From: Oligoflexales bacterium
Lineage (GTDB): Bacteria > Bdellovibrionota_B > Oligoflexia > Oligoflexales > RGVZ01
NCBI GenBank assembly: GCA_947494335.1
Contig: CANLUT010000001.1
Span: 930,001 to 994,000 of the forward strand
Length of the DNA stretch: 64,000 nt
Direction of reading: 5' to 3'
Part shown: positions 1-8,807 of the stretch, in pieces
How the letters are laid out: every line of letters starts with the position of its first letter
Position numbering within the stretch: the stretch's first letter is position 1
Made by a program: the position numbers and the translations under genes
The notes under the pieces: model-generated
What the model saw: the letters and a program-made list of their open reading frames with translations, nothing else
The model's database searches: none
Told to the model about the DNA's origin: nothing

Positions 1-444
1 GAGTATCTGCCGAATTTTAATACTCCTGTTCAATGCGCTAGTGGACCCTTAGCGTTTGTGAGTGATAACGGGCTTAAAGGGGTTTCTAGCTCTGCAGGCG
101 CGCTGACCATCCATCTGTCTCACGATTTAAGTCGCACTTATTTCGGCCAGTCAGATGCAGATGTTTTTACAGCAACGTTAAAGGCTCTCGACGAGGTGTT
201 TCCGGTATACAAGTTTCGTCCGGTAGGAGATCTTGCAGTGCAGCGCTGGCGGTATGCGACACCTAAGACCGTGTTTAACTCAGCGTTTCTTGAAGTTCCT
301 ATTGGTAAGAAATCTGAAAGCCGTCCGTCAAGGTTGTTTTTTGCGGGGGAAGCTTTTGGTGGACCTAAGATTGAGGGTGCATTTCTTTCCGGACTGGCAG
401 TTCGAGACCGTATTTCAGAATTTGGTCTCGCTCTCGAAGAGTGA
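1..444 (+). CDS. FAD-dependent amine-oxidase-like oxidoreductase, C-terminal part (5' end outside window)
   Basis: The reading frame is open from base 1 with no stop, so the gene begins upstream of the window. The visible 147 residues carry the C-terminal pattern of renalase/protoporphyrinogen-oxidase-type flavoproteins: a WRYATP stretch and the end motif FAGEAFGGPKIEGAFLSG, which in this superfamily closes the FAD-binding Rossmann domain (GD/GE followed by a glycine-rich turn and an SG near the C-terminus). The family oxidises amines or reduced cofactors with FAD. The substrate cannot be told from this fragment. A GTG at 58 could be mistaken for a start, but the coding signal clearly continues upstream of it. 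Confidence 0.8.
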   Translation, partial: EYLPNFNTPVQCASGPLAFVSDNGLKGVSSSAGALTIHLSHDLSRTYFGQSDADVFTATLKALDEVFPVYKFRPVGDLAVQRWRYATPKTVFNSAFLEVPIGKKSESRPSRLFFAGEAFGGPKIEGAFLSGLAVRDRISEFGLALEE

Positions 445-480
445 GAGCAGATTGGACTCGAGATGAACTGTTTTTTTTGA

Positions 481-942
481 TTAACGCTGTATTGCAGGTC
501 CGCAGCAGAAAAACTCTTGGGAAAATGAAATTTGGCAACTGGGAGTATAGGCGCTGCATTCGCAAGGCGTGGACTCTTGGCGAGAGGCTTCCTGGAATGT
601 ATAATTGTCACCACCAAGTTCGCATTCCATTTTCGCTCTCTGTTTGCGATCATCGAATTCACTAAGTGCCTCTGTGCGTGCTAACGCACAGAGCATGGCG
701 TCGCCAGCTCCATGCACAACGATTGTTGAATAGAGTGGGGACGTGCCTCCGGGACAGCGAAGGCCATTTGCGAGGTTCAAGCCCAGCCCCGAGTTATCAA
801 AGTTTGAGTGATTAAAAATAGAATTTGTCTTGAACTGCTGATGCTGATTTTGTGCTTCGATGGCAAGTAATGACGTGGTTCGTGCGAAAAGCAGGCTGAA
901 GGAGATCATGATGAATTTCAATCTGAGTGCTTCTGATGTCAT
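481..942 (-). CDS. small secreted Cys-containing protein, unknown function
   Basis: A 153-residue frame whose N-terminus looks like a signal peptide: hydrophobic residues of about 12-28 after a basic LRLKF, with a possible cleavage after LLAIEA. The mature part has eight or so cysteines, several near the C-terminus (CECSAYTPSC, FFCCGPA), which suggests a disulfide-bonded exported protein. No family was recognised. ATG codons at 942 and 909 are both possible starts, and neither has a strong ribosome site. The coding call rests on the signal-peptide-like start and Cys pattern only, so a spurious frame remains possible. Confidence 0.5.
   Translation of the reverse strand: MTSEALRLKFIMISFSLLFARTTSLLAIEAQNQHQQFKTNSIFNHSNFDNSGLGLNLANGLRCPGGTSPLYSTIVVHGAGDAMLCALARTEALSEFDDRKQRAKMECELGGDNYTFQEASRQESTPCECSAYTPSCQISFSQEFFCCGPAIQR
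670..693. other. perfect 10-bp inverted repeat inside a coding frame
   Basis: The arms ctctgtgcgt and acgcacagag are exact reverse complements separated by gcta. The hairpin lies inside the small secreted-protein frame and encodes part of its ALCALARTE stretch. There is no following T-run, so it is not a typical terminator. Confidence 0.7.
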
Positions 943-1162
943 GCTTTATCAAGGCTTTTCAGCCCCCTCCTCAGACCCGTTAGCGGCATTTTTTGGCTGA
1001 AACTGAAGAAAAAAAAGTGCAAAGCCCCGAGATGCAGGATAAATCACGATAATTACGGCAGTTTGTCTTTAAGTTAATGGGGTTGTTCAATCTTCTTCGG
1101 CTGTTGAAGAGCCTAGGCGAGTCGGTTGGCTAAAAATGGGATTTTTGCTGAAATAACTTAAA

Positions 1163-1194
1163 CCCCCCGGCGCCTAGAAGCGGCGACCGGGGGG
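1163..1194 (-). terminator. intrinsic terminator after the papain-like lipoprotein gene
   Basis: On the minus strand an eight-base G/C stem (ccccccgg ... ccgggggg, loop rich in gcc/ggc) is followed by tttaagttatttc. It starts about a dozen bases after the stop codon of the gene ending at 1207, as expected for a rho-independent terminator. Confidence 0.8.
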
Positions 1195-1206
1195 CCAAAT
1201 TTTTGC

Positions 1207-2475
1207 TTATTTTACCTGAGCATCGATCAGATGGCCGTGCATCCATCCGGAACTTACGCCACGCTTAAGGCGCATAACACGACTGTTGTAGTTTCCTTCG
1301 ACTGTCCAAATGGACTTGAGAGCATGGTCGTAGGCAACGATCATCAGGGTGTGCGTTCCCAGATTAGTACCTTCGTACCGAATCAAGTCACCCATGACTG
1401 ATTTTGTTTTAGCCAAGGTTGGTATGCGCGATGCGTTACCCAGGGTTCTATATTGGCTAAAGAATGTTTTCGCCGAGTATTGGTAAGCGAGTTTAAAGTC
1501 TTTCGCCACAGCCCAAGTGTAAAAACGGTCACACCAGCTACCGGAAGCATACCCTTTGCTTGATTGGTAGTTCCCATGATCCCAATCATAGGACTCAGCC
1601 AAAGCTCGAAGCACTAAACGTCGGCGTGCTTGGGAAAGTTTATTCTCCTCTGCAGTGGCCACGTGGAATGGATGACGCATGGTGACCGATGGCGGAGGTG
1701 TCGTGATCCCAGTTGACGCATTCGTGATTTTGACCCCTTCCAGCCGGTATACGGTGTTAGGTGATAACTGATCGACCGTAAAGTCGAGGGTGTTACCATT
1801 TGACACAGGAACGACGCGAGACAGAGGCAACTTGATTTTTGAGTTGCTTAAGTTCACGAGGGTTCCCGTTACGTATACCTGCTTCGCATTCTTCAGTGTA
1901 CCACTTTGCACAACCATGCGAATAACGGCTGCACTTGGATGAGAGCGCGAGAGCGTTCCATGATAGTCGTAAGCGACCTGAGTATTTGGAACTGGCCTCA
2001 TCTTCGGAAGTTCGTTAGGAGGCGGTAAAACCACCGCTGACGGAGCACTACTGGATGGAGTATCTCCATCTGTAGGCGACAATCCTTCGTGATCACTTGA
2101 ATACAGGATCCTGTTGCGATCACCGTCTCGTCTTACGACGTGGGCAGAAAAATCTTGTCGAATGTCGATCGGTGCTTCCGAACGCCAAAAACCCGGTGAT
2201 GTTTTTGTTAGTCCAATCAGAGTCGCATCGGGAGTTTGACAGGTCGTAACTGCGCCGATACATAGCCGGACATCGTCGTATTCAGCTGGTAGCTGAACGA
2301 CTAGATGAGAAAACTCATCGTCCCCATCAATGGCGATGGAGCTTTGGGCTGCAATGTTTGCAGAGTCGTCGATCTGAGACGGTGTACCTGAACTGGTCTC
2401 ATGAGGTTTGCCACAGGCAGTTACGAGCAGAAGCCCGATTGCCGCGCAGGCATGAGTTGGTTTAAAGCGTTTCAT
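1207..2475 (-). CDS. lipoprotein with C-terminal CHAP/NlpC-like (papain-fold) domain
   Basis: A 422-residue protein opening with a lipoprotein signal peptide (lipobox LVTAC, Cys at about residue 21), so it is probably anchored in a membrane facing the periplasm or outside. Residues of about 50-270 are beta-rich and unrecognised, with a Ser/Pro linker near 130-160. The C-terminal ~115 residues contain a Cys in SWCDRFYTWA, a His in GTHTLMIVAYD and an Asn in VEGNYNSRV. That order and spacing match the Cys-His-Asn triad of CHAP/NlpC-P60 amidases and peptidases that cut peptidoglycan. The start is well set by gtaaaggaggctcacgATG. The enzymatic role is inferred from the triad; the exact substrate is unknown. 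Confidence 0.7.
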   Translation of the reverse strand: MKRFKPTHACAAIGLLLVTACGKPHETSSGTPSQIDDSANIAAQSSIAIDGDDEFSHLVVQLPAEYDDVRLCIGAVTTCQTPDATLIGLTKTSPGFWRSEAPIDIRQDFSAHVVRRDGDRNRILYSSDHEGLSPTDGDTPSSSAPSAVVLPPPNELPKMRPVPNTQVAYDYHGTLSRSHPSAAVIRMVVQSGTLKNAKQVYVTGTLVNLSNSKIKLPLSRVVPVSNGNTLDFTVDQLSPNTVYRLEGVKITNASTGITTPPPSVTMRHPFHVATAEENKLSQARRRLVLRALAESYDWDHGNYQSSKGYASGSWCDRFYTWAVAKDFKLAYQYSAKTFFSQYRTLGNASRIPTLAKTKSVMGDLIRYEGTNLGTHTLMIVAYDHALKSIWTVEGNYNSRVMRLKRGVSSGWMHGHLIDAQVK

Positions 2476-2885
2476 CGTGAGCCTCCTTTACTAGTTTGGC
2501 AGTTTCAGCATTCAATGGTCGATGAGCATACACGCTTAATTATTAGAATCTGCTTAACATGTGAGTAAAAACCGCGCAAATTGACGCGGGTGTCTGAGCA
2601 ACTTAAAAGTTCAATTATTACGGATCTTTAAATGGCATCATAATTGTTAATGAGTGGTAGCTCATTGTATTTTAATAGAAATTGCTGATCTCCGAACCTT
2701 CAAGGATTGTGTGGCAAATGCGCTACGTCGTGATTTTAGCCGCCGATAGCTAGATATTATTAGCGGGATGAATTTAGGCTCGAAGAATTTCCCTTTAGAA
2801 TTGGCCATTTACAGGTGCGCCACGGACACTGTTTTTGCATCGAATTCTTTTGGGGCAGGCGACGACAGACCTCAAAGGAGTATTT
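2476..2885. other. 410-bp divergent intergenic region
   Basis: It lies between the divergent lipoprotein gene and the small secreted-protein gene and must hold both promoters. It is A/T-rich around 2530-2670. I see no convincing coding frame, repeat or paired promoter boxes that I would place with confidence. Confidence 0.5.
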
Positions 2886-3269
2886 ATGCGTACAAGCTTT
2901 TTTTATGCTTTTACATGTTTAAGTCTGATTTTTTCTTTCGAGTCATTTGCCGCTCGGCTCGGAGCTGCGCAACCTGACATCCGAGATGTTCCAGCTGCGG
3001 AACATCGTGAGCTATTGATGAGGCGTCATCAGCAGATGGCCAGCTTGCATGGCAAAGTTGGAAAGTGCTTGGAGTCTGGAAAAAGCTATGAACAGTGCCA
3101 TCAAGAGGCGCTTGAACAATATAATAAAGAGTTTGGCAAAGATTGTCCGCGATTTGGCGAAGGTCGCATGGAAGATCGAGTCCATCATCATAAACATGGA
3201 TGTTTTTGGATGACTTTGCCCCAGGATTTAGGTTCATCGCCGGATAAAAGTCAAAAAAATTCGAAGTAG
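2886..3269 (+). CDS. small secreted His-rich protein, unknown function
   Basis: A 127-residue exported protein. I start it at ATG 2886 because an aaaggag ribosome site sits seven bases upstream and the product then begins with a clean signal peptide (MRTSFFYAF...FESFAA). An upstream in-frame ATG at 2835 has no such support. The mature part is helical and charged, with two cysteines in a C-x9-C arrangement (KVGKCLESGKSYEQC), another pair later, and a basic DRVHHHKHGCFW patch that could bind metal. It converges with the SpoIIE-type gene, with one base between the two stops. No family recognised. Confidence 0.7.
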   Translation: MRTSFFYAFTCLSLIFSFESFAARLGAAQPDIRDVPAAEHRELLMRRHQQMASLHGKVGKCLESGKSYEQCHQEALEQYNKEFGKDCPRFGEGRMEDRVHHHKHGCFWMTLPQDLGSSPDKSQKNSK

Positions 3270-3270
3270 A

Positions 3271-5445
3271 CTAGGCCGAGACCCGAGCCACTTTCGCGGC
3301 CGCGTGCGGCTGCCATCTGAAGATGAAAAGGGTCTTATCATCGTCAATATGGGCGCCGTTAACAGAGGTGAGATCGACAATCATTTTTTTTACGTCGTCG
3401 ACTTCAAGGTCAACTTTATGATGATTTCCGATAGCGGATTCAAGTTTGCGGATGATGTTCGCATTCTCTCTGCTGGAAAAATTGATGCCATCACTCATCA
3501 GAATGATGATCGCTCCAGGATTCAGCTTCAATGTTGTGACTTCGGCATGCTTTAGCGGCACGCTCAAAACTTTAACAAAATCTGAAGATGAAGGATCGGA
3601 TGGTGGTTGAATTAAAATCGGGAAGGGTGCGTTAGCCCGGTAAAAGGTCAAAAGTCCTTCCTCGGGCAAAAACTCAAACCCGCAAATGCTGTGGATGTCT
3701 CGCATCTGGAATCTGTCATTTAGGTAGCGTCCAATCATCTGATGGTAGGATTTAATCATGGAGTCGTTTATGGTGCGATGCTTTGATGAGCCTCTCTCGG
3801 CCCATAAAAGGTCAGCCATCACGTTACATATGGTTGCCTTCAGTGCTGCTTGAACTCCATGACCAGTGACGTCGTTAAGCAATGCTGTAAATACTTTTCC
3901 GTTTTCATCCCAATGGCAGAAGAACGTGTCTCCCGATACATACGAGGCAGCGGACTGATAGTAGTCCACGGTCAAACCGGAGGGCAGGGATGGTGTCCGC
4001 AGCTGTTGGGTTTGAACTGAACGACCAAGTTCAAGCTCCATTTCTAATTGCTTTGCTTTTGTTTGCGCTGCGGTGAGTGCTCGAACCCGATTTTCTAGCG
4101 ATGAAATGTTGAAGAATGCACTGAGGGCTAGAATAAACCCTGAGTTAAAGTGGAGGTTATTTAACGGATCGAGCCACTCGTTAGCCAGGGGAATTTCTGG
4201 GGCAATGAACTTCAACGAAATTAGCAATGACGGGATATTGGCGACTGCCGCAGATAGCAAGGCCATACGCCGCCAGCGTAAATCCATGCGGTGTATGAAT
4301 AAATATGAGCGCATGCAGATTATAATTCCAGCACATCCGATCACAAATGAAGAGATGTTTAAAAAATGCGGATAGGCACTCGCAGGTTTATTGGCGGACA
4401 TCATCGCATAAAGCGCCATGGGAAAAGCCCACAAAAGACCAACGGTGAGCCAGCGTGAGATGGACCCTGCTCCAATTCGGGCCAGATTCACAAAAAAGTA
4501 GAGTCGGAAGATCAGTCCCAGATTGGTGAATAAAGACGCTGCGAATAGGTCCCACCAAGGGCCAAGAGTCGACAGCGGAAGCCAATTTTGTTTGACAGCA
4601 ATGCCTAAGGCCTCAAACCCCATGAAAAGAGCAAGACCGAGAGATTCGGATGACGAGTCAACCAGTAAGAAAAGAGCGATAGCAAAAAGAGCAAGGGTTA
4701 TGCGAGACACAAGCGCGATCCAATCGCCGCGACCACTTGTTTTGAGGAGTTCATTTTCATAGAACTTTTCCAACTCATGCTGCGTCGATATGAATAGCGG
4801 GCGCGATAATCCCAGTTTAAATGGTTTTGTCGGTAGTGATTCGATCAAGAGATCAACGACTAAAGGACTATCCGCTAATGGCTTCGTTTCCAGAGGAAAA
4901 TAAATTGGGCGACTTAAAAAAAAACGGCGCTGCATTTGTCCGTTTAGATAAACTAATGCTTTGTTGTAATTCATGTTTGGTAGGGAGACCGCCAACGTCA
5001 GGTATTCGGAGAGGTTTTTCCAAGCTGTCGACGGCACCGTGAACTGGAGACGCAGGTATTGGGTGTCTTCACCTGTTAGGTTCAGGTTAAGGATGTCTTT
5101 GCGTGAGACGGCCTGCGGCTCACCGACGGTTGTAAAGTCGAGAGGCAAACAGTCAACATCTTTACCTGAGCAGCCCCGAATCTGAGCTAATTTCCAATCC
5201 GTAGCAAGTAAGTCAAGAATCTGGACGCGGTTTCTTGACTCAAGATAACCTCGTGAATCTCGGTCGATAAAAATCATTCCACCAACAAATGCCAGAATGC
5301 CAAGGAGAATTCCGCCAACGACTAGCACTGTCATTGCAGAGCGATTATTTTTATTGAGAACAATGCGGCGTCGGGCTTCATACGCATCTTCAAGTGCTGC
5401 GTTAGAGACAAAAGCTTTTACAAATTTACGGATATCCTGAATCAT
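3271..5445 (-). CDS. membrane 7TMR-type receptor with SpoIIE/PP2C serine phosphatase domain
   Basis: A predicted signalling phosphatase of 724 residues. In order: a short cytoplasmic N-terminus, a membrane helix (VLVVGGILLGILAFVGG), a ~170-residue extracytoplasmic beta-rich sensor of the 7TMR-DISM kind, about seven membrane helices, a coiled coil (ENRVRALTAAQTKAKQ), then a SpoIIE-like PPM domain. The phosphatase metal motifs are visible: SGDTFF, DVTGHGVQAA, MSDGIN and DDKTLF. Such proteins dephosphorylate anti-sigma-factor antagonists or related partners in response to an external signal, but no kinase or antagonist gene is adjacent. I chose ATG at 5445; an in-frame GTG at 5484 is the alternative. 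Neither has a good ribosome site. Confidence 0.85.
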   Translation of the reverse strand: MIQDIRKFVKAFVSNAALEDAYEARRRIVLNKNNRSAMTVLVVGGILLGILAFVGGMIFIDRDSRGYLESRNRVQILDLLATDWKLAQIRGCSGKDVDCLPLDFTTVGEPQAVSRKDILNLNLTGEDTQYLRLQFTVPSTAWKNLSEYLTLAVSLPNMNYNKALVYLNGQMQRRFFLSRPIYFPLETKPLADSPLVVDLLIESLPTKPFKLGLSRPLFISTQHELEKFYENELLKTSGRGDWIALVSRITLALFAIALFLLVDSSSESLGLALFMGFEALGIAVKQNWLPLSTLGPWWDLFAASLFTNLGLIFRLYFFVNLARIGAGSISRWLTVGLLWAFPMALYAMMSANKPASAYPHFLNISSFVIGCAGIIICMRSYLFIHRMDLRWRRMALLSAAVANIPSLLISLKFIAPEIPLANEWLDPLNNLHFNSGFILALSAFFNISSLENRVRALTAAQTKAKQLEMELELGRSVQTQQLRTPSLPSGLTVDYYQSAASYVSGDTFFCHWDENGKVFTALLNDVTGHGVQAALKATICNVMADLLWAERGSSKHRTINDSMIKSYHQMIGRYLNDRFQMRDIHSICGFEFLPEEGLLTFYRANAPFPILIQPPSDPSSSDFVKVLSVPLKHAEVTTLKLNPGAIIILMSDGINFSSRENANIIRKLESAIGNHHKVDLEVDDVKKMIVDLTSVNGAHIDDDKTLFIFRWQPHAAAKVARVSA

Positions 5446-5698
5446 AACCGGCTTTTCGGTGGTGTGATCACGGGACTTTCGCACAGGTATTCAGTAAAAC
5501 AGCAAATATTCGGTAAAATATCTCCTCATTTCAGGGTGTTCAGGGTCTCGGATTTCGATGGCCTAGGGCCTGAACGAAGGTCGAACTGATGATTTTCGAT
5601 CAATATACTAATAATGTGGGGTCTCGATCTCAAAATTTATTGTCTGCAATATATCGGGTTCAATGGGCCCCTCTTCCTAGCACTGACGATTTTAGTAG

Positions 5699-6121
5699 TT
5701 AAAACTCAAGAACGTTAAGGTTCCATCTTGTCCAGCCGTTAATTCCATATTCCGGCTTATGAAAATCAAGGGTCGCAGCAGTGCGGCCGGTCTCTGAGTT
5801 GATGCGGTAGAGTACGCTGAACTCCATGGTGGAGGTTTCTTTGATAACGGAGAGGCCGTCAAAGTCTATGTCTGTTGAGATTTTGCATGCTGAAGTCCAC
5901 GTGCTGCCACGAATGGATGCGTCACAAGAGCGAGACCCATTTGCTGACTTGATCGAGATGATGCCACTTGTTGCAGTCGTTTTCTCGACACAAAGATATG
6001 TTTTTGAGGATCCGCGTGGACCAGATGGGAACCAATCGCAAATCTCTTCGGCAAAAACTGCATTCATAGTTGGTAAACTTAGGCTTAACAGGACGATGGC
6101 TCTGGATAGGATTTTGTTCAT
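5699..6121 (-). CDS. small secreted protein, unknown function
   Basis: A 140-residue exported protein. I start it at ATG 6121, which gives a classical signal peptide (MNKILSRAIVLLSLSL...AVFAEE). The longer upstream frame adds an unlikely basic extension. The mature part has four cysteines (EICDW, TYLCVE, SRSCDA, TSACKI) and alternating beta-like sequence, suggesting a small disulfide-stabilised beta protein. No family recognised. It stands alone between divergent or unrelated neighbours. Confidence 0.65.
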   Translation of the reverse strand: MNKILSRAIVLLSLSLPTMNAVFAEEICDWFPSGPRGSSKTYLCVEKTTATSGIISIKSANGSRSCDASIRGSTWTSACKISTDIDFDGLSVIKETSTMEFSVLYRINSETGRTAATLDFHKPEYGINGWTRWNLNVLEF

Positions 6122-6456
6122 AGCTTTTATCTCACGTACGTTGAAAAGATTGAGTGCCCGACGACGTGCGTGTCCTACCATTTTAGAATCATTACGCAAT
6201 TACGATAAATGTGATTAGATCCATCATAAAAAACGAATCTTTAATCTTGTAAGACTATCCAAGATCGGTTTAGAAACCATGTTTCAGCAGCAGAGCTTCT
6301 CGCCTCCGAAGCATTTTAAGGGCGACACGATTGGTTACGTATACTTTAAAACTCAGATACTAAGTGCTATGGTGCAGGCCGTTAGACGGATGGCTGAGCC
6401 CTTTTGCCTATTAATTAGAGTTAGTCCGCTGACACCTATTTCAAAACGTAAGAACC
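6122..6456. other. 335-bp divergent intergenic region
   Basis: It lies between the small secreted-protein gene (minus) and trmN6 (plus). A 62-codon frame at 6279-6467 overlaps the trmN6 start, lacks a ribosome site and shows no protein-like pattern, so I do not call it. No repeats or clear promoter boxes were identified. Confidence 0.5.
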
Positions 6457-7197
6457 ATGAAACCTGACGTATTTTATTTTCGTGATTTTTCGATGCTTCA
6501 AGCGCCGTCAGGCCAGCGAGTCAACACAGATAGTTGCGTATTTGGCGCTGTCATTGGTCCTACATCTAAACCTTCTCGAATTTTGGACATAGGAACTGGA
6601 ACTGGAGTCTTAGCACTGATGCTCGCCTCAAGGTTTCCTGAAGCTCAAATAACAGCCGTCGAACCAGAACTATCAATCGCTGAGATCGCACGGGAAAACT
6701 TTCAAGCGAGCCCCTGGCGTGACCGTATAGAAGTCATCGTCTCCCGCGCTCAGGACCTTAGCCCCGGGACAATTGGCTCATTTGATTTTGTGCTGTGTAA
6801 TCCGCCGTACTTCCAAAATAGTATGATCTCAGAGAATCACCTCCGCATGGTGGCCCGGCACAACACGGACCTTTCGCCGGTAGAGCTTTACGTCGCGATG
6901 AAGCGAATGATGACCGAGCAAGGTTCCGTGTGGATTTCATTCCCAGAGGACAGCAACGAGCTTTGGTTCAGGCAAGGGTTTGAGTCGGGATTCCACCTGA
7001 CTCATCAAGTTACCGTGATGGATCATCCCGGTGCAAAACCTCACATGACGGTAGCAGGTTGGTCACTCGTCAAACCAGTATCGACAATAAACGACGTGAT
7101 CCATTACCGCATGAGCCACAAAGGCTCTGCAAGTCAGTGGATGCGAACATTCCGTGAGCAATGGTATCCTGCGCGTTTCAACGCCCAGTTCTTTTAA
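6457..7197 (+). CDS. trmN: tRNA1(Val) (adenine(37)-N6)-methyltransferase TrmN6 family
   Basis: A class I SAM-dependent methyltransferase of 246 residues. It carries the SAM-binding motif DIGTGTGVLALMLA, an acidic end of strand 2 (AVEPE), and the N6-adenine catalytic motif NPPYF. Length and the N-terminal FRDFSMLQAPSGQRVNTDS, which resembles the YfiC start, fit TrmN6, which methylates A37 of tRNA1(Val). Family members are sometimes annotated simply as methyltransferase, so the tRNA target is inferred from the family. The gene is monocistronic by position. Confidence 0.85.
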   Translation: MKPDVFYFRDFSMLQAPSGQRVNTDSCVFGAVIGPTSKPSRILDIGTGTGVLALMLASRFPEAQITAVEPELSIAEIARENFQASPWRDRIEVIVSRAQDLSPGTIGSFDFVLCNPPYFQNSMISENHLRMVARHNTDLSPVELYVAMKRMMTEQGSVWISFPEDSNELWFRQGFESGFHLTHQVTVMDHPGAKPHMTVAGWSLVKPVSTINDVIHYRMSHKGSASQWMRTFREQWYPARFNAQFF

Positions 7198-7311
7198 TAT
7201 AAAGTGCCGGCAAAACTTGAAGTGTCTCTGGATTGATAACGCATCCATTAATTGGAGTCAGTCGGATGGTACTGATTTCCCCATTACAGTATAATGATGG
7301 AAGGAGCTTCT

Positions 7312-7836
7312 ATGAGCAAATTCCCGATCCCAAATCATTATCCTTGGTTCAATCCAGAGTTGGATCTTTTCTTTGCGCGCACTGTCAACATGGATCCAGA
7401 GCGAATCTGGCGCGCGTGGACTGAGCCAGAACTGCTAAAACCATGGTTCTGCCCAAAGCCATGGGGCGTTGCCGAGTGCGAGATTGATCTGCGTCCTGGG
7501 GGCGTCTTCAGCACCACCATGAAGTCACCTGAAGGCATGCTCGTCCCAAACGTCGGATGCTTCGTCGAGATCGTCAAAAACAAAAAACTTGTGTGGACCA
7601 ATACAATGGGCCCCGGATTCCGCCCAGTGGCGCCACACGCCATGACGGAAGGTGGACAAGGAGCCTTTCAATTCACAGGGATGATCTTTCTTGAAGCTGT
7701 ATCGGAAGGCACAAAATACACCGCAGTTGTCGCCCATGGGACAAAGGAACACCGCGAAATCCACGCTCAGATGGGATTCGAGCAAGGGTGGGGCACTGCG
7801 CTGGACCAGCTATTGGAATTCATGCGAGACAAATAA
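7312..7836 (+). CDS. SRPBCC/AHSA1-type START-like domain protein
   Basis: A 174-residue single-domain protein of the SRPBCC superfamily, AHSA1 (activator of Hsp90 ATPase homologue) branch. It shows the typical opening (FFARTVNMDPERIWRAWTEPELLKPWF) and DLRPGGVF strand, and the C-terminal helix QMGFEQGWGTALDQLLEFM. These proteins form a helix-grip cavity for small hydrophobic ligands; no specific ligand can be assigned. The start at ATG 7312 is supported by ggaaggagcttctATG. The gene is followed by a repeat-type terminator at 7857. Confidence 0.85.
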   Translation: MSKFPIPNHYPWFNPELDLFFARTVNMDPERIWRAWTEPELLKPWFCPKPWGVAECEIDLRPGGVFSTTMKSPEGMLVPNVGCFVEIVKNKKLVWTNTMGPGFRPVAPHAMTEGGQGAFQFTGMIFLEAVSEGTKYTAVVAHGTKEHREIHAQMGFEQGWGTALDQLLEFMRDK

Positions 7837-7851
7837 GAAACAAACTGAAAA

Positions 7852-7955
7852 GGAAGAACCCAAAGCTGAGGCTCTCACCTCGTCTTTGGGTTTTCGTTTT
7901 GCTGCAACTCCGACGTCGGAGTGGGGTGTTGCGGGCGTCCTTTCAGGCTTGTTGC
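7852..7955 (+). repeat. repeat copy A: terminator hairpin plus ctccgacgtcggag palindrome
   Basis: About 100 bases nearly identical to 8701-8804 (two or three differences by eye). It contains the terminator hairpin, then a second palindrome actccgacgtcggagt, then a shared tail ending near caggcttg. The copies diverge beyond that tail. Confidence 0.85.
7857..7894 (+). terminator. intrinsic terminator, copy A of a repeated cassette
   Basis: The stem aacccaaag...ctttgggtt, with an inner gagg/cctc pairing, is followed by tttcgtttt. It lies 20 bases after the SRPBCC stop. Almost the same sequence recurs at 8706 and, more diverged, downstream of groEL at 15282. Confidence 0.8.
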
Positions 7956-8047
7956 CGTGGACGCTATTTTATGTGTCGCGATCTAAGATCATTCAAAAAA
8001 AATTGAAAAACAAGAGGAGGCGACAACGATAGCTCAATCTGCGCTAA

Positions 8048-8431
8048 TTATTTGTCTCTGATGCAGATGCCGGTGAAAACAGATTTTGGAAGTGGTTGAT
8101 CGTTGATAGCTATATTGCCGAATAAATTATGTCTGATGGTGTTATCCTGAACTCCAACAATTTCCTCTTTTGAAGGGAGGCGAAATCCGGACTGCTTGCA
8201 GAATAACTCTACTTGTGTGACGTCTCCGTTGATTGGAAATGCAAAGTACGTCCATGCTTTACCATCGACAAAGCGAACGTTCCTGAGCATGGATGCAAAT
8301 GTTTCAGCCTTCATCGAACTATCTACAGCTCGACGTTCAGCGTCGAACTTTTCATTTTTATCTTTTTCTAATTTTCCGCAACCCGCTGAGGCGGTAATAA
8401 AAAGACTCACAAGTACGATTTGAAGCTTCAT
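8048..8431 (-). CDS. small lipoprotein, unknown function
   Basis: A 127-residue product starting at ATG 8431, behind a ggagacagag ribosome site. It has a lipoprotein signal peptide (lipobox ASAGC, Cys at about residue 17) and a Lys/Glu/Asp-rich linker, then a compact domain with two cysteines (LFCKQSGF, GICIRDK). The segment GFRLPSKEEIVGV resembles the start of the C-terminal motifs of DUF1566/formylglycine-like lectin folds. That resemblance is weak, and I do not assign a function. It sits in the accessory segment between repeat copies A and B. Confidence 0.65.
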   Translation of the reverse strand: MKLQIVLVSLFITASAGCGKLEKDKNEKFDAERRAVDSSMKAETFASMLRNVRFVDGKAWTYFAFPINGDVTQVELFCKQSGFRLPSKEEIVGVQDNTIRHNLFGNIAINDQPLPKSVFTGICIRDK

Positions 8432-8700
8432 CTCTGTCTCCCGACGTCTAGTTTTTAGATTTTGATTATTTGAGAGTTTACTTTCTAAATGCTCATAGAA
8501 ATAAAACTCCCTAGTATGTGCCTTAAAAAATATCAATCAAAAAAGTAAAAATCGTAAAAATTTTTTGGAATAATTCATCACAAGTTACTGTGACTTGGAG
8601 ATCTTGTATTTGAACCACCAAGCCGAATTGAAAAGCCTTCCTGGTGTTTCTTGGTGTCGCTGCTTGATTTTGGGATCTTAAGACTCAGAGTCCCTGATAG

Positions 8701-8804
8701 CAAGGAACCCAAAGCTGAGGCTCGCACCTCGTCTTTGGGTTTTCGTTTTGCTACAACTCCGACGTCGGAGTGGGGTGTTGCGGGCGTCCTTTCAGGCTTG
8801 CTGT
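8701..8804 (+). repeat. repeat copy B, left half: terminator hairpin (8706-8743) plus palindrome
   Basis: It matches copy A at 7852 almost base for base. The hairpin aacccaaag...ctttgggtt is followed by tttcgtttt. It is not directly behind any recognisable plus-strand gene, so here it looks like a stranded terminator carried by the repeat. Confidence 0.85.
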
Positions 8805-8807
8805 CCA

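Noticed and set aside
6279-6467. 62-codon frame before trmN6
   Set aside because: It overlaps the trmN6 start in another frame, lacks a ribosome site and has no protein-like composition.
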